A stretch of DNA of 7,276 nt from the NCBI GenBank assembly GCA_964513155.1, contig CAZEMA010000116.1, positions 1 to 7,276 of the forward strand, read 5' to 3'. The notes under the pieces are model-generated. The model saw only the letters and a program-made list of their open reading frames with translations. It had not been told where the DNA came from and searched no databases. The stretch is from DATEAV01 sp964513155 (lineage in GTDB: Bacteria > Chloroflexota > Anaerolineae > Anaerolineales > E44-bin32). The translations under genes were made by a program, and so were the position numbers. Of this stretch, positions 1 to 5,379 are shown in pieces. Position 1 is the stretch's first letter; each line of letters starts with the position of its first letter.

Positions 1-32
1 GTTCTCTTCTCCGGGCAAGGCGGTTTTTCATC
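1..32. repeat. Right end of a palindromic intergenic repeat (copy 1, cut by window edge)
   Basis: Bases 3-20 are identical (18 of 18) to bases 1687-1704 of the repeat that follows the DUF1684 gene. Just beyond, bases 16-32 (CAAGGC, GG, TTTTTCATC) are the reverse complement of the left end of the second copy at 1609-1623 (GATGAAAAAGCCTTG), apart from the two inserted bases 22-23. This is therefore the right terminal part of an element with inverted ends. The hairpin core would lie to the left of the window. The T-run at 24-28 would suit a terminator for transcription entering from the left; that role is inferred. Confidence 0.6.
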
Positions 33-328
33 ACCCTGCTAGGGGGCTGGGTGAGAGCGCAATGTACGCATGGGCGGCGGCGTGTCCTTGGACATGCCGC
101 CGCTGCGCTTCCGTGACGTCTATGCGAGGAAAGGTACGCAAGGAAAACCGACCGAGGGGGCAATCAGCCCCGCCAGCTCATCCGGTGCCCGCCCGGTCAA
201 CACATCGTGGCGCGCGAGGATCCCAACACGCAGCTCATCCTGGCCTCTCGGGAGTGGCGGAAGCAACTCGGGCGAATGACTCGCGGCAGACACGCGAGAT
301 CGTGCCTCGCCGGCCCGCGGACCGGCTC
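33..328. other. Stretch without a convincing gene
   Basis: About 300 bases between the repeat end and the stop of the moaD-like gene. The open frames here on both strands give arginine/proline/serine-rich translations that I do not recognise as any family. The only clear structure is the hairpin at 74-103. One minus-strand frame (332 down to 120, TTG start overlapping the moaD-like stop) is open for 70 codons. It has a somewhat protein-like second half, but no recognisable domain and no Shine-Dalgarno support, so I do not call it as a gene. Confidence 0.5.
74..103. repeat. 14-bp GC-rich inverted repeat (hairpin)
   Basis: Bases 74-87 pair with 90-103 over 14 positions, 13 Watson-Crick pairs and one G-T wobble (82 with 95). 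Only two bases lie between the arms, so a real RNA loop would open one or two pairs. There is no T-run on either side, so it is not a classical intrinsic terminator. It lies about 225 bases beyond the stop of the minus-strand moaD-like gene and could still protect or end that transcript. Function is unknown. Confidence 0.6.
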
Positions 329-604
329 TCAACCCCCGCCGACGGGGGGGAAGATGTCCAACCGGTCCGCGCTGCTCATCGGTGTGTTGACACCCTTCAA
401 GCTTCGGATATCCCGCCCGTTGAGGATGACGGCCACGTGCCCGACGAGCGTGCCCTCGGCGTTCCAGAGTAGCGGTTTGAGGGCGGGCTGGACATCCAGC
501 AGCGCCAGCAGGGCATCCCTGACTGTCCTCAGCTGCGTGTCCGGAATCGTGATCCGCTTGGTCCCGGCGACCTGCCGGAGGGTTGCGTAAAGCCGAATCT
601 CCAT
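329..604 (-). CDS. MoaD/ThiS family sulfur-carrier protein
   Basis: A 91-residue protein with the size and layout of ubiquitin-like sulfur carriers (beta-grasp fold). It begins MEIRLYATLRQVAG, a typical first beta strand and turn, and ends in FPPVGGG. The C-terminal di-glycine after a PPV motif is the feature that is adenylated and thiocarboxylated by an E1-like enzyme (MoeB/ThiF type) in this family. By family, it would donate sulfur in molybdopterin synthesis or a related pathway. No MoaE, MoeB or other cofactor gene is visible in the window, so the pathway cannot be fixed, and I give no gene symbol. The ATG at 604-602 has no good Shine-Dalgarno but sits a few bases from a promoter-like -10, suggesting a leaderless mRNA. 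The gene is divergent from the DUF1684 gene. The stop is TGA at 331-329. Confidence 0.88.
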   Translation of the reverse strand: MEIRLYATLRQVAGTKRITIPDTQLRTVRDALLALLDVQPALKPLLWNAEGTLVGHVAVILNGRDIRSLKGVNTPMSSADRLDIFPPVGGG

Positions 605-615
605 GGCATTCTCAT

Positions 616-644
616 TCTATACCGAAATCGGCCTCCCCCGGCAA
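616..644 (-). promoter_or_regulatory. Candidate sigma70-type promoter for the moaD-like gene
   Basis: On the minus strand, TTGCCG (644-639) and TATAGA (621-616) are separated by 17 bases, a standard spacing; an overlapping TAGAAT lies at 619-614. A start point 6-7 bases after the -10 falls about 4-8 bases before the ATG at 604, so the transcript would be nearly leaderless, in line with the absence of a Shine-Dalgarno. Prediction by eye only. Confidence 0.4.
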
Positions 645-768
645 TCCGCTGCCGGCCCATGCCAGCGGCTGGATGACCGTGAGCGTTTCTTGCCCGTCGC
701 TGGGCGCCGCAACCGGATGGGTGTTGTATCATACGGGGAAACAGCGGGAAGGGGATTCTGGCTAGGAT

Positions 769-1602
769 ATGGACACCCGCAGCTATCATGATTCCATTCA
801 GGCTTGGCGTCACAAGATGGAGGCCCGCCTACGGGCCGATGAGGGCTGGTTGACGCTTGCCGGGCTGCACTGGCTCAAGGAGGGTCCCAACCGCCTTGGC
901 ACCGATCCCGGCAGCGACATCGTCCTACCCACGGCCTCGGCTCCGGGTTGGGTAGGGAGCTTTGAGCTGTTGGGCACCGAGGTGAGGCTGCAGGTCGCCC
1001 CTGGCATTCTGGTGACGGTCGATGGCCACCCGGTGGAGCAAGCCCAACTCCAGCCGGATATCTCCGGCTCGCCGGCGAAGGTTGCCGTGGGGAGCCTGAC
1101 GATGATCGTCATCCAACGAGGGGCACGCATCGGGATCCGGCTGTGGGACAAGAACCATCCAGCACGGGAGAGGTTCGGTGGCCGGCAATGGTTTCCGATT
1201 CAGGAACGCTACCGCGTGAGCGCTGCCTGGATTCCCTATGACCCGCCCAGAAGCATCTCCATCACCACCATCCTGGGGGACACCGAGGACTGTGCCAGCC
1301 CCGGTTGCGCAGTCTTCGAGCTCGATGGTCAGCCGGCTCAGCTGATCGCCTCCTCCGGCGACGCTGACGGACTCTTCTTCAACTTTCGGGACGGGACCAG
1401 CGGAATCTCGACCTATCCCGCCGGCCGGTTTCTCGCTTCCCCGCCTCCTCAAGACGGCGAGGTCGAGCTCGACTTCAACAAGGCCTATAACCCGCCCTGC
1501 GCCTTCACGCCCTATGCCACCTGCCCGCTGCCCCCCGCCGGGAACGACCTTCCCCAGCGGATCGAGGCGGGTGAGCGGTACGCCGTCGCGGACGTGTTCT
1601 AG
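769..1602 (+). CDS. DUF1684 domain-containing protein
   Basis: A 277-residue protein matching the DUF1684 family along its full length. The N-terminus has WR (13-14) and GWLTLAGLHWLKEG (26-39). The middle has a RG-R-GIRLWD segment followed by FGGRQWFP. The C-terminus carries the family hallmark DFNKAYNPPCAFTPYATCPLPP (residues 235-256), with two cysteines and the YNPPC motif, then AGERYA. No signal peptide or membrane segment is seen, so it is probably cytoplasmic. The family's biochemical role is not established and I do not infer one. An in-frame TAG at 763-765 makes the ATG at 769 the most upstream start. Ribosome binding is weak: a purine stretch at 746-755 is rather far, and AGGA at 764-767 is too close. 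The gene stands alone, divergent from the moaD-like gene, and is followed after six bases by the palindromic repeat. Confidence 0.92.
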   Translation: MDTRSYHDSIQAWRHKMEARLRADEGWLTLAGLHWLKEGPNRLGTDPGSDIVLPTASAPGWVGSFELLGTEVRLQVAPGILVTVDGHPVEQAQLQPDISGSPAKVAVGSLTMIVIQRGARIGIRLWDKNHPARERFGGRQWFPIQERYRVSAAWIPYDPPRSISITTILGDTEDCASPGCAVFELDGQPAQLIASSGDADGLFFNFRDGTSGISTYPAGRFLASPPPQDGEVELDFNKAYNPPCAFTPYATCPLPPAGNDLPQRIEAGERYAVADVF

Positions 1603-1608
1603 GGCCGC

Positions 1609-1704
1609 GATGAAAAAGCCTTGGTTCCTGAGAGGAATCCGTGTGTGTGGTGGTTGGGGCAAAGCCCCAACCACCACACATACGGCTCTCTTCTCCGGGC
1701 AAGG
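1609..1704. repeat. Palindromic intergenic repeat element (copy 2) with a 20-bp-arm hairpin core
   Basis: It starts six bases after the DUF1684 stop. The core arms 1641-1660 and 1664-1683 pair over 20 positions with one mismatch (17 uninterrupted pairs next to the loop) around a three-base AAA loop. A second small hairpin (1623-1629 with 1633-1639, one G-T pair) lies in the left arm. The outer left end GATGAAAAAGCCTTG (1609-1623) is mirrored by the end of copy 1 (16-32), and bases 1687-1704 repeat bases 3-20 exactly. The whole element is thus an imperfect palindrome of roughly 100 bases. In this copy the right end diverges after 1704 and lacks the TTTTTCATC terminus. It could be a MITE-like or REP-like element, and as RNA it could act as a terminator or stabiliser of the DUF1684 mRNA. 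Element class and function are inferred. Confidence 0.75.
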
Positions 1705-1727
1705 TGGGCGGGCAGCGACTTACCGTC

Positions 1728-1733
1728 AGGAGG
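1728..1733 (+). promoter_or_regulatory. Strong Shine-Dalgarno deciding the GTG start at 1740
   Basis: AGGAGG with a six-base spacer to GTG at 1740. It supports this start over the in-frame GTG at 1641, which lies inside the hairpin repeat and would put about 33 unlikely residues before the signal peptide. Confidence 0.8.
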
Positions 1734-1739
1734 AAAACC

Positions 1740-2966
1740 GTGTCCGCATCTGATCCGATCGGGCCATCCGGCGGTGTCCGTATCGCAGGCCAGAGCGCCT
1801 TCGGCCGCAAGGGACTCGTGTTGGCGATCGGCGTCCTGTTCCTTCTGTCGCTACTGGTGGGATGCGCCGCTCCGCCGGATAGGAGCACCCCCACGCTCGC
1901 GGGCAGCAGTTCCCCCTCCGCCTCCGCGCCTGGGGTTATCGCTCCCTCCACAACCTCCACTCCCATCCCCTCTTCCCCGCCAACCTGCGGGGACGGGGCC
2001 GAAGGCCTGTCCGAGAACGAGTTGACGACGCTGTCCAGCCTGGAGCAGGTGGACGACTATCCCCTCTACGTCATGGTCTACGCAGGCAACTACGAGGCGC
2101 TCCTGTCGGGCGAGGACGATCCTGGCCGGTTGGCCCCCGACCGTTTCCCGGCCCTCACTATGGGATCGATGTGCTCCGGCTGGAGTTGCGCGCTCTTCGC
2201 CGCGCTCGGCGATCCCGCCGAGAGGCTCTACGGCCGGAACTTCGACTGGGAATTCAGCCCTGCCTTGCTCTTGTTCACGGACCCACCCGACGGCTACGCC
2301 TCGGTCTCCATGGTGGACATCACCTTCCTCGGAATCGATTCTGAGCAGCTCGCTCACCTCATGGACGCGTCTGTGGCGGACCGTTGCAGGCTCCTGTATG
2401 CCCCGTTCCTCCCGTTCGACGGCCTGAACGAGCGAGGGTTGGCGATCGGGATGGCGGCGGTGCCGCCGGGCGCGATGGCCCCAGATCCAGCGAAGGAGAC
2501 CGTCGGGTCGCTCGAGATTATCCGGCTGATCCTTGACCATGCCGCCTCCGTAGACGAGGCGGTGGCCATCCTGGGGGACCACAATATCGACATGGAAGGC
2601 GGCCCTCCGATCCACTATCTGGTGGCGGACTCGTCTGGCCGCTCGGCGCTGGTCGAGTTCTACCAAGGTCAGATGGTGGTCATCCCCAACCAGGGACCTT
2701 GGCAGGCGGCCACCAACTTCCTGCTGGCTTCGGCCGGCGACTCGCCGGCAGGAAGATGCTGGCGCTACGATCGAATTAGCCAGGTGCTGACAGAGGCCCA
2801 AGGGCGGCTCTCTCAACCGGCCGCCTTCGACCTGCTCGAAGACGTCTCCCAAGGGAGCACCCAGTGGTCGGTTGTCTACGGCATGACCAGCGGCGACATT
2901 GAAGTGGTCATGGGGCAAGAGTATGCGGACCGGCACACGTTCCATCTGACGATGGCGGGCGAGTAG
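1740..2966 (+). CDS. Lipoprotein Ntn hydrolase, choloylglycine hydrolase/NAAA-like (C45-type) amide hydrolase
   Basis: A 408-residue protein. The GTG at 1740 is chosen because AGGAGG (1728-1733) sits six bases upstream; the frame is open back to 1641, but that part runs through the hairpin repeat. A hydrophobic segment (about residues 25-41) ends in the lipobox LVGC (39-42), so Cys42 should be lipidated and the protein exported and membrane-anchored. A Ser/Thr/Pro-rich linker follows to about residue 80. The catalytic domain shows WSC with Cys150, GRNFDWE with Arg166 and Asp169, and ATNF with Asn326. The Cys-to-Arg (+16) and Cys-to-Asp (+19) spacings equal those of bile salt hydrolase (C2, R18, D21) and NAAA (C126, R142, D145), and Asn is near the bile-salt-hydrolase Asn175 spacing. 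It should be activated by cleavage before Cys150. The substrate is unknown: N-acyl amides, acyl-homoserine lactones or beta-lactam-like amides are all possible for the superfamily. Confidence 0.85.
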   Translation: MSASDPIGPSGGVRIAGQSAFGRKGLVLAIGVLFLLSLLVGCAAPPDRSTPTLAGSSSPSASAPGVIAPSTTSTPIPSSPPTCGDGAEGLSENELTTLSSLEQVDDYPLYVMVYAGNYEALLSGEDDPGRLAPDRFPALTMGSMCSGWSCALFAALGDPAERLYGRNFDWEFSPALLLFTDPPDGYASVSMVDITFLGIDSEQLAHLMDASVADRCRLLYAPFLPFDGLNERGLAIGMAAVPPGAMAPDPAKETVGSLEIIRLILDHAASVDEAVAILGDHNIDMEGGPPIHYLVADSSGRSALVEFYQGQMVVIPNQGPWQAATNFLLASAGDSPAGRCWRYDRISQVLTEAQGRLSQPAAFDLLEDVSQGSTQWSVVYGMTSGDIEVVMGQEYADRHTFHLTMAGE

Positions 2967-3002
2967 GTGCCTGTGATTTGGGCCGTCCCGGAGAGTGCAA
3001 AG

Positions 3003-3102
3003 NNNNNNNNNNNNNNNNNNNNNNNNNNNNNNNNNNNNNNNNNNNNNNNNNNNNNNNNNNNNNNNNNNNNNNNNNNNNNNNNNNNNNNNNNNNNNNNNNN
3101 NN
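3003..3102. other. Assembly gap of 100 N
   Basis: Exactly 100 undetermined bases, a length commonly used as a placeholder for a scaffold gap of unknown size. Sequence and distance across it cannot be trusted. The start of the DUF3267 gene, and perhaps more, is lost here. Open frames that run through the N block, including one on the minus strand, are artefacts. Confidence 0.97.
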
Positions 3103-3103
3103 G

Positions 3104-3406
3104 CGGATCCGGTTCGGTCTGGCGGCGAGCACGCTGACGCCGTATGCCCACGCGCTCGATCCTCTGCCGGCCGGCGCGTACCGCCTGGGCGCGCTTCTGC
3201 CAGCGATTCTGCTTGGCGTCGTCCCGTTCGCCGTCGGCACGGCCGTGGGGAGCCTGGTGCTGGCGCTGTATGGCATGGCCTTCGTGTTTGCTGCTGGCGG
3301 CGACCTCCTCGTGCTGTGGCTCATCCGCAAGGTAGGGCGGAACGTGCGGGTGCAAGATCATCCCACCCGGGCGGGCTGTATCGTCTTGGAGGATGGTGGG
3401 AGGTGA
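3104..3406 (+). CDS. DUF3267 domain protein (putative membrane zinc peptidase), C-terminal fragment
   Basis: One hundred residues plus the TGA stop, 5' end lost in the assembly gap. The visible part has the DUF3267 (putative zincin peptidase) C-terminal pattern: a TLTPYAH segment, AYRLGALLPAILLGVVP opening a hydrophobic helix, a second hydrophobic stretch, then AAGGDLLVLWLIRKV and finally VQDHPTRAGCIV. The family is normally considerably longer, and its zinc-binding HExxH-like helix lies in the N-terminal half, which is not seen here. Activity therefore cannot be judged. Two membrane segments are evident (about residues 27-45 and 47-74 of the fragment), so it should be an integral membrane protein. 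Whether it was co-transcribed with the upstream lipoprotein gene is unknown because of the gap. The assignment rests on remembered family pattern. Confidence 0.75.
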   Translation, partial: RIRFGLAASTLTPYAHALDPLPAGAYRLGALLPAILLGVVPFAVGTAVGSLVLALYGMAFVFAAGGDLLVLWLIRKVGRNVRVQDHPTRAGCIVLEDGGR

Positions 3407-3599
3407 GTCCTCGGGCCGCCAGTGTCGGCCGGTTGAAGTGGTCTGTAGGGATCGTGTCGATGAACCGACTGGCCTCACCCCGCGATCGCTTGCCTTCCGC
3501 TGCAGGTTGCCTGAGAATCTGCCGAACGAAACCTGAGCTGCCAGGCAGCCGCCCTGCACCACCCCTCTCAGCGGCGTAGGGATTCCGCAGGAGACCCTC

Positions 3600-5039
3600 A
3601 TGAAACAGATGCGCTGGTACGACCACATTTCGGTCAACCTGTTCTGGCTCGGGCTGAACATCCGCAACACGGCGGTCGGATCGGTGTTCACGCCCTACCT
3701 GGTGGCCCTGTTCGTCTCCGAAGGCAGGCGGAACACTGCCTTGGGAGCCATCAGCACGGCCGGGCTGGTCATCGCCATGCTGGTTCAGCCGGCCGCAGGC
3801 CTGCTGTCGGACCGCTCGACCTCCCGCTTTGGCCGGCGCAGACCGTTCATCTTCTTCGGCGTCCTATTCGACATCGTCTTCCTAGTCGCCATCGGCCTTT
3901 CCAGCAGCTTCTGGATGCTTCTGGTGGCCACGCTTCTGATCCAGTTCTCGGCCAACGTCTCGCACGGGCCGCTCCAGGGGCTGATCCCGGACCTCGTGCC
4001 CGAAGACCAGCGCGGGCGCGCCTCGGCGGTCAAGGCGGTATTGGAACTGGTTCCTATCGTCCTGGTTGGGTTCACCATTGCGCAACTGGTCGGCAAGGGA
4101 CACCTGATGTGGGCGATTGCCGTCACTGCAGTAGCGTTGTTGGTCACCATGCTGCTGACGCTCGTTTTCGTCAAGGAGACGCCGCTCAAGGAGAAGCCCA
4201 CTGTCTCGCTGAAGATTCCGATGCTGCGAGTGCTCGGCATACTGGCGGGGATTGTCCTGGGCGCGGTCGCCGGCCTGATTGGCGGCGGCGCACTGGGCGG
4301 CCTGGCTGGGCTGATTGCCTGGCCGTTCACTGGGGGAACGACCGCGCTGGCGGTTGGCGTGGGAGTCGGCGGGGCGGTGGCGATGATCGTTGCGGTGGTG
4401 GCCGGCGTCTGGTCCGGCGCCCTGGCGACCCTCGGCCAGGATGCTCGCCGCCAGTCCTCGTTCACCTGGTGGGTGGTCAACCGTCTGCTGTTCCTGGCGG
4501 CGGTCACGTCCATCCAGGGCTTTGCCCCGTTCTTCCTGATGTACGCTTTCAACGTGGACGCTGAAACGGCGGCCAGCATGAACGGCAACCTGATGACGGT
4601 CATCGGTCTGTTCGTCATACTCTCGGCTCTCCCTGGGGGCTGGGTTTCCGATCGGCTGGGGCCGAAGCGCGTCGCCGGCGCGAGTGGACTGATTTCTGGC
4701 CTGGGGGCGATTCTCCTGCTGGGGGCCATCTGGGTGCCGGATATGTTGGTGATCTACGTGGCGGCCGGCATCATCGGACTCGGCGCGGGCCTGTTCATGA
4801 CCGCCAACTGGGCGCTCGGCACGGGCCTCGTGCCGGCTGACGAGGCCGGACGGTATCTCGGCATCTCGAACCTGGCCGGCGCTGGGGCGGGCATGATCGG
4901 CAAGGGCATCGGCGGCCCGATTGCGGACAACCTCAACGGCTACTTGCCGGGGCTGGGCTACTTCGCCATCTTCGCCAGCTATGCCCTGCTCTTCGTCCTG
5001 AGCAGCGTCAGCCTGCGGTGGGTCCGCAAGAAGGCTTGA
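3600..5039 (+). CDS. MFS transporter, sugar-symporter (GPH/SUC-like) style
   Basis: A 479-residue polytopic membrane protein. AGGAG at 3589-3593 lies six bases before the ATG. The MFS signature between helices 2 and 3 is clear (G67 LLSDR, then GRRRP ending at P82), in the form common in glycoside/sucrose symporters. The matching half-signature GGWVSDRLGPKR is at 346-357, so both six-helix halves are present. The N-terminal half also has the conserved SHGPLQGLIPDLVPEDQRG region at about 123-141. Between the halves, residues 211 to about 277 form a glycine/alanine-rich hydrophobic insert that could be two extra membrane helices, giving about 14 in total. Substrate cannot be read from the sequence; a sugar or drug-like solute with proton or sodium coupling is plausible. 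It stands alone, with 193 bases before it and 340 after it. Confidence 0.9.
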   Translation: MKQMRWYDHISVNLFWLGLNIRNTAVGSVFTPYLVALFVSEGRRNTALGAISTAGLVIAMLVQPAAGLLSDRSTSRFGRRRPFIFFGVLFDIVFLVAIGLSSSFWMLLVATLLIQFSANVSHGPLQGLIPDLVPEDQRGRASAVKAVLELVPIVLVGFTIAQLVGKGHLMWAIAVTAVALLVTMLLTLVFVKETPLKEKPTVSLKIPMLRVLGILAGIVLGAVAGLIGGGALGGLAGLIAWPFTGGTTALAVGVGVGGAVAMIVAVVAGVWSGALATLGQDARRQSSFTWWVVNRLLFLAAVTSIQGFAPFFLMYAFNVDAETAASMNGNLMTVIGLFVILSALPGGWVSDRLGPKRVAGASGLISGLGAILLLGAIWVPDMLVIYVAAGIIGLGAGLFMTANWALGTGLVPADEAGRYLGISNLAGAGAGMIGKGIGGPIADNLNGYLPGLGYFAIFASYALLFVLSSVSLRWVRKKA

Positions 5040-5379
5040 GAATGCCGGTCGTTCCAGCCTGCCGCCTGAAGAAGCTCGACAATCGGCGAGCCAGGGAAAC
5101 CTCACATGGCTTCGTGCGGACGCTTGGGAGTGGCCTCGCGACGGCGATGGTCGCGGGGTCATTGTTGAGGATCGAGCGGGGGGGCCGGTTGGGCGCCTCT
5201 GGATTGGTGGGGAGGCGACAAGCGCTGCAACATGCTCTGTCACGGGGTGGTTGAGCTTGCCTGACAAGTTCCAGTAGAATGCTTGGAGTGACCTGCGGGC
5301 TGTAGCGGATCTTCGAGGGAGCCGCCGACCGCGCGCCTCGGGGTTCGGCTGGCCGGGGAGTCAGAAGGGAGGGAAGCAA
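5040..5379. other. 340-base non-coding stretch before the lipid kinase
   Basis: No convincing gene. A short plus-strand frame here (5018-5254) overlaps the MFS end, lacks a ribosome site and has a low-complexity translation. A hairpin with arms 5134-5142 and 5150-5158 (nine pairs, one G-T wobble, seven-base loop) lies about 95 bases after the MFS stop, without a T-run; it is at best a weak terminator. A promoter-like pair at 5251-5280 and the ribosome site at 5366-5372 serve the kinase gene, which leaves a leader of roughly 90 bases. Confidence 0.55.
5251..5280 (+). promoter_or_regulatory. Candidate sigma70-type promoter for the lipid kinase/acyltransferase unit
   Basis: TTGAGC (5251-5256) and TAGAAT (5275-5280, five of six matches to TATAAT) are 18 bases apart. 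A start near 5287 would give a leader of about 93 bases before the ATG at 5380. Found by eye in an otherwise GC-rich stretch. Confidence 0.45.

Noticed and set aside
62..472. Plus-strand frame of 136 codons at the left end
   Set aside because: It runs antisense through the moaD-like gene, has an Arg/Pro/Ala-rich unlikely translation, and has no ribosome site.
925..1677. Minus-strand frame of 250 codons opposite the DUF1684 gene
   Set aside because: Shadow of a gene that matches DUF1684 over its whole length; it also runs into the hairpin repeat.
1641..1683. Core hairpin as a classical rho-independent terminator
   Set aside because: Very stable stem, but no T-run follows it on the plus strand in this copy; it is described as part of a repeat element instead.
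1641..1704. Repeats as a CRISPR array or attachment-site pair
   Set aside because: Only two partial copies 1.7 kb apart, with genes between them, no regular spacers, and no integrase or cas gene.
1641..1739. Longer N-terminus for the lipoprotein gene, starting at the GTG inside the hairpin
   Set aside because: The AGGAGG at 1728-1733 fits the GTG at 1740, and the extra residues would come from the palindromic repeat and precede a normal lipoprotein signal.
1851..2945. Minus-strand frame of 364 codons opposite the Ntn hydrolase
   Set aside because: Antisense shadow caused by high GC; the plus-strand frame has the lipobox and catalytic motifs.
2876..3691. Open frames crossing the N block
   Set aside because: Undetermined bases cannot contain a stop, so these frames are artefacts of the gap.
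5018..5254. 78-codon plus-strand frame after the transporter
   Set aside because: Starts inside the transporter gene without a ribosome site and shows no recognisable features.
3882..5267. Minus-strand frame of 461 codons opposite the MFS transporter
   Set aside because: Its translation is Gln/Arg/His-rich and low in hydrophobic residues, as expected for the antisense of a membrane protein; the MFS frame is clearly real.
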